NCBI GenBank assembly: GCA_009741485.1
Contig: CM019216.1
Coordinates: 21,554,465-21,618,464 of the forward strand
Reading direction: 5' to 3'
DNA: 64,000 nucleotides
From: Malurus cyaneus samueli
Lineage: Eukaryota; Chordata; Aves; Passeriformes; Maluridae
Positions 13,368 through 27,100 of this stretch are shown here, piece by piece (the stretch's first letter is position 1; the number at the start of each line of letters is the position of its first letter). The position numbers and the translations under genes were made by a program. The notes under the pieces were generated by a model. The model was given only the letters and a program-made list of their open reading frames with translations. It ran no database searches and was not told the DNA's origin.

Positions 13368-14300
13368 AATTAGCTCTTGGAAGAACACCCTACATAGACC
13401 TGCTGGTATCTGGAATGACTCTACAGACTGGAAATTCTTTTGTTAATGGGCCTCCTTTCTAAATTATAGTCTTGCAGCTCTTGAAAATTGTTGAAAATCA
13501 GTTTGAGCAAAGGACTTCCTAAATTTCATTTCACCAGCATTTTATGTCTTCATTAAGGTTTTTTTTTTTTTTTTTTTATAATTTGAAATATCACCATTCT
13601 TTTCTACATTGAAATTAAACATTTGATAGATTATTGGTGTGATCTTTGTAGAATTGAATTATGAGCATACAAACAAATCTGTGTGGAACAGAAGTATAAA
13701 TATGCAATCAGTCAAATAGGAAAAAATCTTGCAACACATTACATATGCCCTACAAAAAACTTTTGTTTTTCAAAGGTTTGTGTTCAAGTATAATTAAATC
13801 ACAATCCTTCACAATTCTAAAAGAAAAATCTGGGGAAGTTCTAAAAAAAATATTATTCTACCCTTCCTAATATTGCTGTTGCCCTTTAAATCATGAAGTA
13901 AATGTTGTACAGTTGTTTACCATGTGGTCTACAGTGTATAAAGCTTTAAGTCAGGTTGTTGATTATCATCAACAAGTGGGTAACAATCTTGTCAGCAAAA
14001 CATTTACTGAAGTTTGCAATCTTGGATCTTAACACAAAGTTAACATAAATCCTGGCCTGAATCTTTTGGGCTGCAAACATGTTCAGGAGTATCTTCACCT
14101 CACATTCTATTCATTGTTGCATAGTTGACAATCTTCAGAAGATTTCAGCTATCCAAATTAACCTCACAATGTTAATAATTGTGCAAACACACTATATAAG
14201 AGTTGGGGTGATGCAAAATGATTCTTACCCTCTTAAAATAGTTCCATACCTATAGCCTGTGCAATGGAAATGTGTCTCTGTCCTCAGTTCTTCTGCCCAA

Positions 14301-14330
14301 TGACTCATTGTGAGCAGAATTAATGAGTCA
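14301..14330. other. Perfect 9-bp hairpin made of two AP-1 consensus sites
   Basis: Arms TGACTCATT (14301-14309) and AATGAGTCA (14322-14330) are exact inverted repeats around a 12-base spacer. Each arm contains the AP-1 consensus (TGACTCA and TGAGTCA). It could be a paired bZIP binding element or a chance palindrome. Confidence 0.5.
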
Positions 14331-15117
14331 CTGATGTCTCCAATGAAGTAGCTGAGGCAAACATTAATTTCTAATGAATGGATCATGGGTGGCAACCATC
14401 ATGACCAAAAATAGAATTCATGGCTTATGAGGTCTTAAATATCAAACAATTAATTTTACTGAAGCTACTCCACTGTTGCCTACTACCTTTGTGGCTTCTT
14501 TTATTTTCTCTCGCAGTAGGGTAACTCACCTGAAGCTTTATGACATGCTTGCAAATGTTGTAAGTCAGCTGTCTGAAAGCATTGTTCACTTCATTGGATC
14601 ATTATGAAAGGGTAAACAATTTTTTTGTTTGGACCAATTAAGCAGATTCATTCTATATCACTTAATTTTTTGTTGGAATTAATTATAGAAGAGTACAAGG
14701 TAGTTTTCTTAACCTTTGTGAGGTTGAGCTAGGGGGGAGAAGTTCATGTTGCCTAAAATTTCAGCAGAAAAATATTATCCTTGCATGGCTTTCTCACAGA
14801 TCATTTGGGAAGGTGAGTATACACTGGATATTATTTGGTACTTATGACAGAATTAATTTGTGCCTTAGTATTGTCTACAAAATATTTCTGCTTGCCTATA
14901 TGAGTTTTCTCTGTAAATGCAAAACAGTATTGCCCCATGATAACCCTGGTTCCCCTTTTTCCTGTCTTGTGATTTTTTGCATTGAAGAGGTACTCTTCTT
15001 TCACCTGAGCTTTCATCTTCCTTTAGAATCTGAACTATAAAGTAGCTTTTTCCTCCCCTTAGCGTTCCACTTCTTGAGGTTCACTTCTGTCACACTGGTA
15101 ATCTTATTGTCTCTTTC

Positions 15118-15320
15118 TGATACTAGAAAAAGGTTTTTCACCCAGAGGGTGGTTGGGCACTGAACAGGCTCCCAGGGAAGTGGTCACAGCACCAAGGCTG
15201 GCAGAGTTTGGGAAGTGTTTGAACCACACACTCAGGCACATGGTGTGACTGTACAGGGCCAGACTGATGATCCTTGTGGGTGCCTTCCAAGTGAGTATAT
15301 TCTTTGGTTCTGTGATTTCC
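15118..15320 (+). mobile_element. CR1 LINE 3' fragment, sense
   Basis: Contains the CR1 3'-region landmarks TTTTTCACCCAGAGGGTGG, GCACTGAACAGGCTCCCAGG, GATGATCCTTGTGGGTGCC and a diverged terminal octamer (ATTCTTTGGTTCTGTGATT). Only the last 200 bases of the element are present. Confidence 0.88.
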
Positions 15321-18300
15321 TCAAGTTTCACATGGTATAGACATAGTAAAACACAGCTGAGAACTGGTCGGCTGCTTTTCCTGAGTGATGCTGACCAGAA
15401 AGTCAATCCCTAATTTGTACCTATTGGAAAGGCTTGGGCTTCCCATTGGAATGAGAATCACTACTGCCTATGCTTGTAGAAATTATAATAATGTCATGCT
15501 GATTGATGTAGAAGTGTTTTGGTCTCCAGTTTTGCTAATGATAACAAGTATTGATTAATGAAAAATATAGAACCTGTCCTTCAAAGTTTCAGAATGCTGG
15601 GAAAGCTATCCCTTGCTACAAAGTTTTGCATCCCTATTATTGTTTTGGGTTTTTTTTTTATTTTTTCTTAAATGTAGTTGTTAGCTATGATTGGTTGAAT
15701 GTGGAAAACATGTAAACTTTGACACTGCTAGTCTGAAAAGTCTGAAACAGTGAAGGAAATATTATGCCCAGGCACCCGTGATGCCATCTAATTTTTCTGT
15801 CTTCTAAATGCCTACTTTCCACATGGCAATATTGGACTTTGTTAGGATCGGCTCATTTTTTTCATATCTTTCTAGGACCAAAGCAGAGGTACTATATTTG
15901 ATGAGGAAATTACAGTTGAAATTGATTTTTGCAGCCAGAGAAAACTTGAAAAATGTCAGTATCAAAGGACTGATAAGAGAAAGGCCAGCCAGAAAGTAAA
16001 TTGCAGCTTTGAATAATAGCTGTTTAAAAATATAGTAATGATTAGTAATCATTCATTACAATTACCAATTAATTTCAGCCATGAGCCACAATTACTTGAA
16101 ACAATTAATGTAATACTACTTATAAATTGTTTCTAAAAACAACCTTAAAGTTTTGGGTCCTCATTACAACATTCTTAGATACAAGCAGAGTGAAATTAAC
16201 CTGATTTTTTAATATTCCTGTGCTACACACAGCTCTGTCTTTTGGCTCACACACTAAAAAGACTGAAGGTTATTACTTCTAAAATACAGTTGAAAAGATT
16301 AAAATTGAGTATAAGGGTACTAAACCAATTTCAGAACCATCTGATGGACCTACAATAGCCAGAGAAAAAAGGGATTTGAAGATTACAAAACAGGTAGTAT
16401 AATATACTCTTATTTATATTTTATTTGCTCACACATGCACTGTTTTTTCCTGCCTGCTTCCCTCCCTCCAGAAGTTCTTTATCTCTTGTGCATTGGCCGA
16501 AACACATAGGGTATCTTGTTGAGTTCTGAAATTGAAGATATTTTTTTACTCCACTAAAAAAAACCCACCTATCTGAATTTGAGACTACTCTTGAGGCTTA
16601 TTTCTTTCAGAACTTCAATCAAGTTTAAGGCATAAGAGGAGCACTTGGACTAAGTAATATACAATTTAAAAGTGCTAGTTATTGGTTGTAATAATTTCTT
16701 GAAAAATATTTGAGGCCTGGGTTCTTGACCCAAAGACAAAATTAGATCTGATATACATAGGCTGAATTTAACCAGTCACAAATCTAAACCTATTCCTATC
16801 AAATTAATTCTTTGCATGAATACACTTTATTCTTGAGAACTAGTCTGGAAAAAATTTTATGGTCTTATTTTCATTTGTCACTTCTGAAAAAAAAAATCCT
16901 TACATGCTTAAGGAAGCAAAATTTGAGTTCATCCTCTTGAGAAGCAGGCTGAACCAAACAGGAATTTTTCATTCTTTTCCTTCACCTCCAAGAAGCCCCA
17001 GCTCAAATTTAGAAGAGAGAAAGAATACATTTTGAGGTTGGATACCTTTTTCATGGTATCCCTTAACATACTGGAAGTATCACTGTTAAGTACCAGAGAG
17101 ATTTAGAAATTCTGTTTCCTTCTAGCTACTGAAATGAATGTTTTGTGTTTCAGATGACTTAGAAAATCTTGTTATTGGCAGACACTAAAGAAATGCTTAA
17201 TGTAACTGTGCTTCTAAGAAATATATAAAAGAAAGCTGAAGCTGTCATTTATAACAAAGTCTGTATTCCAGACCTCAAAAATAATTCAGAAAGAAGTGTT
17301 TTCTCTGATTTAGAGTACAGATATGCAACTCTTCAAGATTCATAGATTAATGGTAAATAAAAGGACCTGTTAACTTAATACCAACTTTTCCAGTGTTTAT
17401 TAATAATAATCCGGCTACAAACATGCGTTAGAACTCATAATGATGCTTACCAAATGTCTTTTCACTGGTCAGAAAAGTAAATGCTAACTCATTTTTTTTT
17501 CCAATAAAAGCAACACGTAAAATAAAACAGACACAAAAAGCACAGAAGAAAAATTGCATAGCGGGAGGTGGGGGAGAAAGCAATTAACTTGAAAAATGTA
17601 GAACTGAAAATTAGAACACAGTTTGGCTAAGTTTTCCACTTCGTAACTGTAATTAAAGAGAACTGCTTGTCTTATTGAAGCAATAAAACAAAATATTCTC
17701 TGCTTAGCAAATGACCTTTAACTTGCAAAAATATGCAGTTCCGAATGCAAATGAAATAATAGCTTGGAAGAAATTAAATTTATTTCTAATTTCCACATTT
17801 TGTGTGCGCCCTTCTGCATTCTTGAGTCTTAGAATCACTTCTAAGTGCAGTGTCAAGGCATTTGTTCAGAACACTCAGTGTACCATCTTGTATGCAATGT
17901 GTTGTAACATAAAAACTACAATTCAAAAGTTGACCTTGTAGGGTAAAGTCAGGACAGGCTGTAGATTTTCCAATTTGTGTGGATCCAGTATTTTTACTTA
18001 CCTATAGACAAAGTATAATTGCTAATCAACATTTCTACTCAGAAGCTGAAGAAGCAGCTGTAGGATATCAAGCTGCTCCGGCCTTGGTTTATAGTATTAC
18101 TTCTTTTTAACCCACATTTGGCAAAAATAGTGGTATGATTAGTATGATTTCGTAACATTTATAAAAAATTGCAAGGAATTTTTTTTCCGTATTCTGAACT
18201 GACACATCAGGATCCAGCTTTAGAGTTGATATGTACAAAAGCCCTTAAGAATCCAGTGCAATTCCTTTGTGTGGATTTAACTCCAGATTTTTAGACAAGG

Positions 18301-20842
18301 AACTTGACTGTGATGGCAATGAGGCTTGGCTTCAGGTATCAAAGGAGAATGTCATGGCCATGCTGAAACAGATACATTCAATGTAGATGAGATTTCCACC
18401 CAGAAAGACTGGACAGAGAAAAGCAAAACCTTGCTTTTAAGCCTTGTTTTTTTACCTTCCCAGGCTGTTACATCTCAGAGTCATGATTAATGCTCATGAC
18501 TTTATGCAGATCTTAATGTGTAAGACAGTGTGAGGCAAATAGTCACAATTGTATGTGTTCCCACATCTGATTTTAGTGAACTGACCTAACCTGTACAGTA
18601 ATGTGCAGTACTTTTGCCACTAGAATCCTTACTCAATGTTACTAGATGTCTTTTTCAGTGTTTATTCTACAATTTTGAGTTTATGTAACTTAATACTAAT
18701 ATATTTATATTATGATACATGTATTTGATATATACTGTTGTATTGTCATTATTTTTGCTCAAACTCTGTGCATGTAAAATTCCAATGCAGAATTCAGTTG
18801 GAACTTCCAAGAGCAATTAAATGTGATTGCTTATTTGGAGTTGGAAATAATGCAGTAGAAATTCTTTTGGCTAAGAATAGAACCAAATCTGATCAAGATA
18901 AGTGCATATTATCTTCTTTTCAACTGTCAAACTAGCAGTAGAGTAAGACATCATCAGTCAGTATTGCTGGCAACAAGTTAGAATTTGGAAACTTGCATTT
19001 CCAAAAATACTGCATAGAATTTCTTTCAAACATTTCAAAAGTGCAAAAGTTTGGTCTTTTTTTCTTTTGAAGTTTTATTCCATTTTATTATTGATTTGGT
19101 TTGTATTTTCCCACTGCATACATTTTCAGTATGAAGTATTGTAGAGCTTTTACAGTGTGGGCTGAGTGCATTTTTATCATAAATTTTAAAAAAGCATTGA
19201 ATATGCTACATTATGTTGCTTCAGAAGACTTAAATAGTATCTGGATTTTGTGTTTTTATGAATTTACAAGCCACAGAATGAAATTACCGTGTGTCTGTTG
19301 AAATGACTACTACTTATGTTATCTTTAATATCTACCTTGTCAATGGTATCTAAATTGTGTTCTATTTATGCAAAGAGTGTTCACATAATGAACAGTCATG
19401 GTATACATCATTAATCTATATTCTGTTAGGCTAATAGTCTGCACAGGCGATTCCAACTCCATTCTTAAATGTGGCAGATTTCTTGGTCGCTCAATAGATA
19501 ACAGTTCTGTACTGATAACAGAGGTTTGATGGAATTGCATCAGAGTTCTCTCTTCTGTTCTTTGATTCATTACTGGGTAAAAGGAGTTGCACTGATTTTT
19601 CTTTCTCCTGTGTTCCCAATTCATAATATTTTTGTGGTCTCAGCTCAGTACATTACTGAATGGAAATTGAATTTTAGCAGGGACTTTGGGAGCTTAGCAT
19701 TTGTGGTTGTGATAATATATTAGGGGGGCAGAAATGGGAATTAATATTTCATCTGGAGTAGTAGCAATCTGAAGAAATATAGTAATTTTGAAAATTAGGA
19801 GCAGTTTTCTGAAATCGTATAAAATTCAGTTTCCTTTTTCTACAGAATTAAAATGTTTGTGTATGTATATTTGTGTGTATTTATTCAGCTACAAGTTACT
19901 TTTTGCTAAAGTGTTCAAAACCTCTTATATATGTTTTTTGATGACCATGTTCTGTATAGTTAATGTATTTCTCTGATACTGCTAAAATTCATGTTTGGTC
20001 TTGCCTTTGTGCATACTGGAGGCTTTCATTGCTGATGAACTTCCTCCTCTTCTGACCTCTGTAATGCTAATTCTTCCCAAGCTTATTTAAAGTCTATATG
20101 GGGCAAACATTCCTGCTTTGCACATAAGCTGTGGGGGGTATAGCAGGAGAAGGGAAGAGTGCTTTTTAAGGTGTTGCAGAATTGCTGGTTTGAGGATTGC
20201 TGCACTCCTTAAGTATACCCTGTGAGTTATATTACTTGAACAACTTTTATTCACTAGAAAATTATAAAGAGTGAAAGAATGTTCACTTAACCTTGACTTC
20301 AAATACTGAAGTTGTGCCAGAAAAAAATATATACTGTCAAAATAAAAACAAAATTATTGAAATTATGTTTTACAATAAATATAATAACTCTTGTTTCTGA
20401 AACATCCCAGCCAGTTTCTGCCTTTCTTTTGGAAGAAACTGAAATTTTAAATTACAGGTTTCCTTTGTTGTAGGTATGCTGCCTTTTCCTTTCCATCTGA
20501 TGAAAAGGAAAAGCCAGAAGACAAATAGTGTCCTTATTTCTGTGGCATCTCAGGCTGCAAATCCTTTGCTTTTTGTTTTTATTAGTAAAAACTTACATTT
20601 CTGTCTTCTGCTATATCAAATGCTTTGGCATAAAACATGATTGAAGTGTTTTCCTCCCTTCCATGTCTTCAAAGCTTAGTTTTTCTTGTAAATGTGTTAA
20701 TTAGTACAGACCCCTCCCTGGGTGATACTATAATTATTAAGTCATTTGCACCTTTTTAATATAGCGTTTTCTAATATAAGGTTTTTTTCAAAGGATTTGT
20801 TTTCAGATTTTTGATCTTTTCTTGTTTCTTTCGCATCTCTAG

Positions 20843-20880
20843 CCAACAATAGCACTAGTTATGACAAGTATGTCTTCTGA
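20843..20880 (+). CDS. MCPH1: MCPH1 exon 10 (start of BRCT2)
   Basis: A 38-base exon between acceptor catctctag and donor GA|gtaagt. It reads PTIALVMTSMSSE with the last codon split, against PTRTLVMTSMPSE in human. It begins in phase 0, as exon 9 ends, and leaves two bases for exon 11. This is the first beta strand of BRCT2, with the Thr-Ser after LVM where BRCT pairs hold the phosphate. The exon itself is undamaged, but translation cannot reach it past the exon 9 stop. Confidence 0.85.
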
Positions 20881-23800
20881 GTAAGTACTGACTATTTTGA
20901 CTCTTTATTCAGCTCTCTATTTAAATTTTAATTATTGATAATGTTGATAATTTTTTATGCCTATAGAAAATGAAATTAATCCTTGTGCTCTGCACTTTAT
21001 TTCATTCTGTATTCTGTTTAGAAACTATAGAAACACGTATACACGTGTATGTCGTTCTTATTTGCACTGTATATATTTTTGTTGCTGTGGTATAGAGTGA
21101 AGTAGTTCCATAGGTGTGTTCAACAGGGCTTCAGAGCAATAAAACTAAAATCTTAAGCAAGTTTTGAATTTTTCCAAAGGAAATATAAATAGTTGTATGT
21201 AGTAAAAGCTTTAGCCCAACATTTAGCCTTTTTGTCATACATTTTAAGCATTTCTATTTGAAAAGTTATAATATGAAACATCAGTTTAAAATGTTTTATT
21301 TCATATGAATAGTTGCAGAATAAATATGAGTTGTAGGTTTTTTAGCAACTTAGTTTCAAAACATTAGAAGCAGCTGCCACTGCATATTTTGGAGGAGAGT
21401 TAATAATTTTCTGGCATGCTCTTATCATTCTCTTAAAAATCTTAGAGCATAAAGAACATCCAACAAAAACATGGTTCCATATTTTATACTACACTTGCTT
21501 ACAGTTTTTGAATTCTTTTTCAAAACTCAAGATATTTATACTACCCACAAATCTGTTTCAGGTTTGATGTAACTAAATGTTGACAGTTACATAGACATAA
21601 ATACTCCAAAACAGCACTTAGTGGCTATCCTTTCAGAAGTTTTTTTGTAAAACATTGTCAATAGCTATTAACAAGTATACTTATATAGGTCAGAAACATG
21701 AAATGGAATTAATACTTTTCTTCTATTTAGTGTGACTGGGTATTAGTAACACCAGGACTATAAAATGAACTTTGCAAGTCATGCAATGCAAGATTGCTGT
21801 GGAGCATGTAAAAATCATCACTACAGTGCAGATAGTAGGGGAAAACAGAGACTGTGCTCTGCCTAAAAGAGGAGAACAAATCCTGGCTGAGCTGGGGAAA
21901 TTTATTTTTTTTTTAAAGAACTCATTAATGTATTATTTCTTTTATGTTGTTATATGTTGACTTTTTCCACTACCCAATTACTATTTCATTAAATTAAATT
22001 GTCTGGGCATAACAATTGCTTTTCTTCAGAATTTTTTATCAAGAGTGCGCTTTTGTCTGACTACAATTGTAGGCATTCATCTACTTGTAAATGGGTGAAG
22101 GGAAAGGGACTGCTTCTAAAAGAACTAAAGAACAAAAAATAGTCCTCCAAAACACAACACAGTGGTCAAAAGTCAGTTCTAGTACCTGGTAACTGCAGCC
22201 TCAACAGTGGTTCATTAGAATTTATATTTTAAGATTCATTAGTTCAGTGGTTTCATGGCACTGGGTTTTGAGATAATATTAATGCTGCTCACTGATTAGC
22301 AACCACCAGCTACCTATTCTTCTAAATTAAAAATTCAGTGAAATTTTGCTGTAAATTTTCATCCACCAGTTTTTGCAGCTGTCTCAAATATGGACTGTTG
22401 AGTTTTCTCTGCACTTTGTGAGACGTCTTTGATTCAAGAGTTGTACAACAGAAATTTTTCTTCTCATTGTAACTAATTTTGTGTAGACACACAAAGAATA
22501 AGAAAAGCTTCAGGGAGAGCATGGAGCATGCAGTCTGGGCAGGCCCAGTCCCCATGGGCTGTAATGTTGCAAAAACATTCACTTGCAGTCAAATTAAAAC
22601 TTGCAAAATTAAAAGGGAATACTAAGTATTATTCTAAAAACAATCAAAGCTATATAGCCAAGGCCAGAATTCATACCAGAAGTTCAGTCATTTGATATTT
22701 TTAAGTATCTCAACATACAATATCACCTTTTGACTTAATTGTGAGATAGATATGCTACACTGTTTTCACTATTCTTTTTTTTTGTTTTAAACTTCTTGAA
22801 AAATAGTTTGCTCTAATTTCTGTGAAGAATTTTTTAGCAGTTTTGTTGGGATTCTGCTAAGCAGTGTTTGTTTTAGCTGGGATATTTTGGGAGTTTAACA
22901 GATTCCCTTTCTGTAGAGTTGAATGTAGCAAGAATGACACAACCCCAGAGGCTTCTGGAGGCGTTCTGAGTGTGCTTGCATTGTGTCCATGATTAACTTG
23001 CATGTTTTGTCTGAAAGGATCACCACTGTGATAGGTGTGGCTGTGATCATGGTTGTGCTTAATTATTTTATCTTGTGTTGCATGGACATTTCCAAATCAG
23101 TATGGCGAGCAGAGGACACCAGAATATGGTTTTCATTTACAAATCTTTAATGATCATTTATAATTATAAAATCTATTATTAATAAAAGCAGTAAATTGTT
23201 ATCATGCAACAGCTTTTCTCTAGTGATATCAGGATCTTCCTGTGTTTATAGTTATATATTTATGTGCTCCTGCATAGCTATGTAGGCAGCTCAAATTAGA
23301 ATTTCTGTTATAGATGGCCATTTTGGAATTTATATTTCATTTTATATATGTCATTGTAATTGTATTTAAGGATAAGTGAATTTTTAATTGAAACAGGGGC
23401 ATAGATGTGTAGGTAGCAAGCTAGACAGAACTTTAGTACTTTTCTCTAAATTTAGAAGCAGCATTTTATTCAAATGCTGAAAATTTGGTGCTTCCTAATG
23501 AAAAACTGTTGAGTATGCTGTGTCTAAATGTTTATATTTCTTGGTAATTTTTTTTTTAATAGTACTGCGGAAGAAACCAAGAATTAGGCTCTGTTGTACT
23601 GGGCATTGTACACAAACAACATAATAGATAATTCTGCCCTCAAAAGCTTTTATTTAAACAAACAAGATAAATGTGGGGGGCAACAGGGCTTTGATGTGCA
23701 AGTAGATGTGATTGTGTGATAATGGAAAAGGGTCTGTTTGGACTCTGTGGAGTGGTTAAAGAATTTAAGGCTAGCAAGTGGGTAGAGGCTTATTGAGAAA

Positions 23801-23943
23801 AGGATAGAAAATTATTAGTGGGGAATGAAATTAGATAAATTTCAGTTAATTTGTGTTGTGTGCATATGCTCTTATAATTCTGCTTCCCTCCATTCAGCAA
23901 GAATGGGTTTTCATGGGTTTTTTTTTGCTTATCTTCTATTTAG
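20881..23943 (+). other. MCPH1 intron 10
   Basis: AT-rich, with consensus donor gtaagt and acceptor cttctatttag. I recognised no repeat or gene in it. A palindrome ACACGTGT lies near 21.04 kb. Confidence 0.8.
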
Positions 23944-24102
23944 GAAACAAAATAGAGTAATTCAGGTTGTGAATAAACTTGGAGATATTTTGTTTCAAAT
24001 TATGTATGTGAAAAAAGTCATGTAGTTGCTGGGAGTACTCGGTGTACCTTGGATGTTGTGCTGGGAATTGCTCGTGGTTGTTGGATTGTTTCTTATGAAT
24101 GG
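23944..24102 (+). pseudogene. MCPH1: MCPH1 exon 11 (BRCT2 core), frameshifted and with a lost donor
   Basis: The correct frame after exon 10 reads KQNRVIQVVNKLG, then loses homology and stops at TAG 24023-24025. From about 24004 a different frame reads VCEKSHVVAG and then TLDVVLGIARGCWIVSYEW, matching human VCETTTHVLSG and TLNVLLGIARGCWVLSYDW. The frame change falls between about 23984 and 24004 and equals a net loss of one base. The VCE-to-HV stretch is also one codon shorter than in human. The exon should end at TGG 24100-24102 before GT, but the next bases are ATAAGA, so the donor is destroyed. The length is 159; a frame-preserving exon would have a length of 3n+1. Confidence 0.85.
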
Positions 24103-27100
24103 ATAAGAAATTCCTTTTAATTTTACTTCACAATAAATTATGTTTGTTTTGTATAGCTGAAATATCAACCATATTTTTGTCCATACAACAGTGCAAATAT
24201 TAAAATATTCAGACTTACTGAGACTTAGTTAAATTAGATGAGGTTGGTCTGTGTGAAGGTCTGTTACTGTGTGTTACAGTTCTCCAGTGCTTAATCTAAC
24301 CAAAATATTCCTGTATTGTACCTCATTATGTATTTTAGAAAGGCTCAAATCTCATGGATGAGGAACTCGTGTCCCATACATTGTTTTTGGACAGATTAAT
24401 TTCTGCTTAACATTAGCCAACTCACATTATTCAGATTGAACTTTTTTATATCCTGACATATTTCTGTTCTGTTCTGAAGCATGTATTGTGTCCAGCATTG
24501 GTAAAAATCAAGGGAAATTGTTAGATATTTTGCTGCAAGTGGGAACAAATGTAAAATAGAAATAGTAGTAGCTGGAAGGGGAACATATCTGTCAGCCCAG
24601 GCTTAAACTATCTCAATTGCTCACTGTAATAATAGAGATTAACTACTCAATCTGACATTGCAAATGACAGTTTCTCAGCTTTCCTCACGTTTCCAGAGCT
24701 ATAAAACATAGATGTTGAAATTTATATGGTAATAGCTCTTCATCTTATACAGAAAAGGTTTGTTGAATAGATAAATTTCTTTATTTCCTTTTTCTTATAA
24801 ATACTTTCAAATTTACTATTGGGCAGAAAATAAAATTCCACATTTTTGTTTTCAAGATGTCTTGTCCGATGTGATATATCTGCAGTTATATGAAGTTGTT
24901 GTGGTATACTTTAGGGTTTTCAGAAATTCTTGGTGAATAATTTCCCTTGGAATAGAGGGTTTGGACTTTTGGTGACTTTTGGTTGCCTTAAGGATCCAGT
25001 AATGTGCCTTTGTGGAGAAAGAAGACTAATAACATCCTTGGTTTCATTAAGAGGAACGTATTTCAGCAGGCAGTTTGGAGAAGAAAATTTCCAGAGACCC
25101 ATTCCTGCCTGCTGTATGACTCTTGGAAGCTAATAATTAAATACACTGAATTATCTGTCCCACACTCAGCTTTGTATTGAGCATTAAACAAGTCAACAAA
25201 TAATTGCTAAAAGTTACTTTGTCGTAACAGAGTACTCAAACATGAAAACTGCATTTTTCCTTTCCTTTCAAATCACTGCTAAGATAGCTAGAGATGGAGA
25301 TAACTACCACAAAATAGTTTCCTGTCTTTGTAATAAGGCAGTATTTGGATAATCATTATTCCAACAAGTGCTGTCCTAGAATTTCGTTACCTGTTTTATG
25401 CCCTGCACTTCAGTGAACAAATGCATGGTGAAAATATCTACCCTTTGTCTTCACAGACCCATACTGATTGGTAGCAATGCCAAATTTTGTCCTTCTGTCT
25501 TACAGCCTACCTTGTAGATTCATCATGGGATAATCTATATCCCTTATATTATACCAATAAATTGAATGAAATTATCCCAAGTACTAGTTTGTTCCTGAAG
25601 ATGTTATTGGATCAAATGTTGATGCTGCTATTTATTGAGCTGCTATTTAGACAAATGTCTGAAGTAACTGGGGGACACATGAGAAGGAACTAGAGACGAA
25701 CTTCAGAACTCCAGATCGAAAGTCTGTTTGATCTTATAGTATCTGCTTATCTGCTGGTTTTAATATTTTTATAACTGTGCTTATATCTTTCACAGAGACT
25801 GGGTCCAATTTTGTCCATACCCTCAAATAATTAAGTAATTTATTCCACTGAAATAAAATAGTGCTTTGGATTTTTTTTTTTTATGTTAACCTGGTTAAAT
25901 CATTGAATCCTATCTTGTAAGAGCATTTTTGTCTTATTTCTAATTGTGTCAATGGCATCATTTTGCTTTCTTTTTACCCAAACTGGTTAACCAGAGAAGA
26001 GAAAGCTGAAGCCTTACTTAGCCAGCATTAGTCAGGAGAATTTCATTTAAACAAAATAATCTTCTCCTTTTATCGATACTATATTATTCAATCCTTTAAA
26101 TTTAATCAATCCTACCATTAATACTTCCATTGATAAAATAGTTCAAATTGGGGAATTCAAATAATCAATCTGAAGAAATTAGTAGTAATTTTTGAAGATG
26201 GTATTACTTTTGAGGAGTCATGATTGTCTTTTGGAAGATGTTTATCAGTGTTTTAAGAAGCTGTTTACCTCTGCCTTTTGACATTTAATGTGGAGATAAT
26301 TTAAGATGAAGTGGTTTTTTTCTTCTGAGAAAAACTGAAGATGTTATTTTTAAAGTTGGATGCTGGAGAAATACCAAATTTACCGTCAGACATTTAGTCT
26401 TCACAACACTCCATTTACATATTTCAAGATTAATTATTCAAGGACAAATTCCAAATGATCATTCAGTGTGCGAGCTGGATAGGTAAGAAATCTAAAATAA
26501 TAACTAATCAAACAATGTGGTTTCAGACCCTTGAGTACTTGATTATATACCTTTTCCCATATGTTGTGAATAAAAGAATGTAGCTGATACGGATATGCAG
26601 ATGGAAACTCTTCCCCAAGTCTAAATTTGTAGCTGTAGAACCTGTAGGACACTTTTTGGAGTACTGTGCCACACAGGCTGTGTGCTGCTGAGTTAGATAA
26701 TATAATCCAGAGTTGGGCATGAAGTAACAAGATTAATCAACTTGATTCTAGTCCAAAGCGAAAGGAAAGTATTCTTTAAGGTTGTAAAAAGTCCACATAA
26801 AAATTACACTTTTCCCCCTCTTCCCTCCCTAATTTTGGTTCCCTTCCTCCTAATTTTGGAGGAACAGCAAGAATATATTCTACTAGAATCTGATAGATTC
26901 TTAATATCTCAATGTTATCCTGTATTTTCCTAACTTCTGATACTCCTGTATCCAGCATTCATATCTGATCCATACTGTACTGCTTTATCACATACTGCTT
27001 TATGACATTTTAACTGTTTTGTAACTGCACATCTGAAAACTTCTAGATAGCTCTTTTTTTCTCAATACAAGCACACATTGTGAAGCATTTCAGCTAAGAA

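Larger units (their letters stand above)
7676..20842 (+). other. MCPH1 intron 9
   Basis: Long AT-rich intron ending in cgcatctctag. It contains a CR1 3' fragment near 15.2 kb, a short hexamer tandem repeat near 11.85 kb, two long T-tracts in the 13 kb region and an AP-1-containing hairpin at 14.3 kb. Open frames at 8946-9290 and 13045-13446 have no recognisable family or splice context and were not called. Confidence 0.8.

Noticed and set aside
13045..13446. 133-codon open frame in MCPH1 intron 9
   Set aside because: Runs through a T21 tract translated as poly-Phe. No homology recognised.
24103..24108. Exon 11 donor ATAAGA as a minor-class AT-AC intron
   Set aside because: Minor-class donors require ATATCC; the intron ends in TTTTAG, a normal major-class acceptor.
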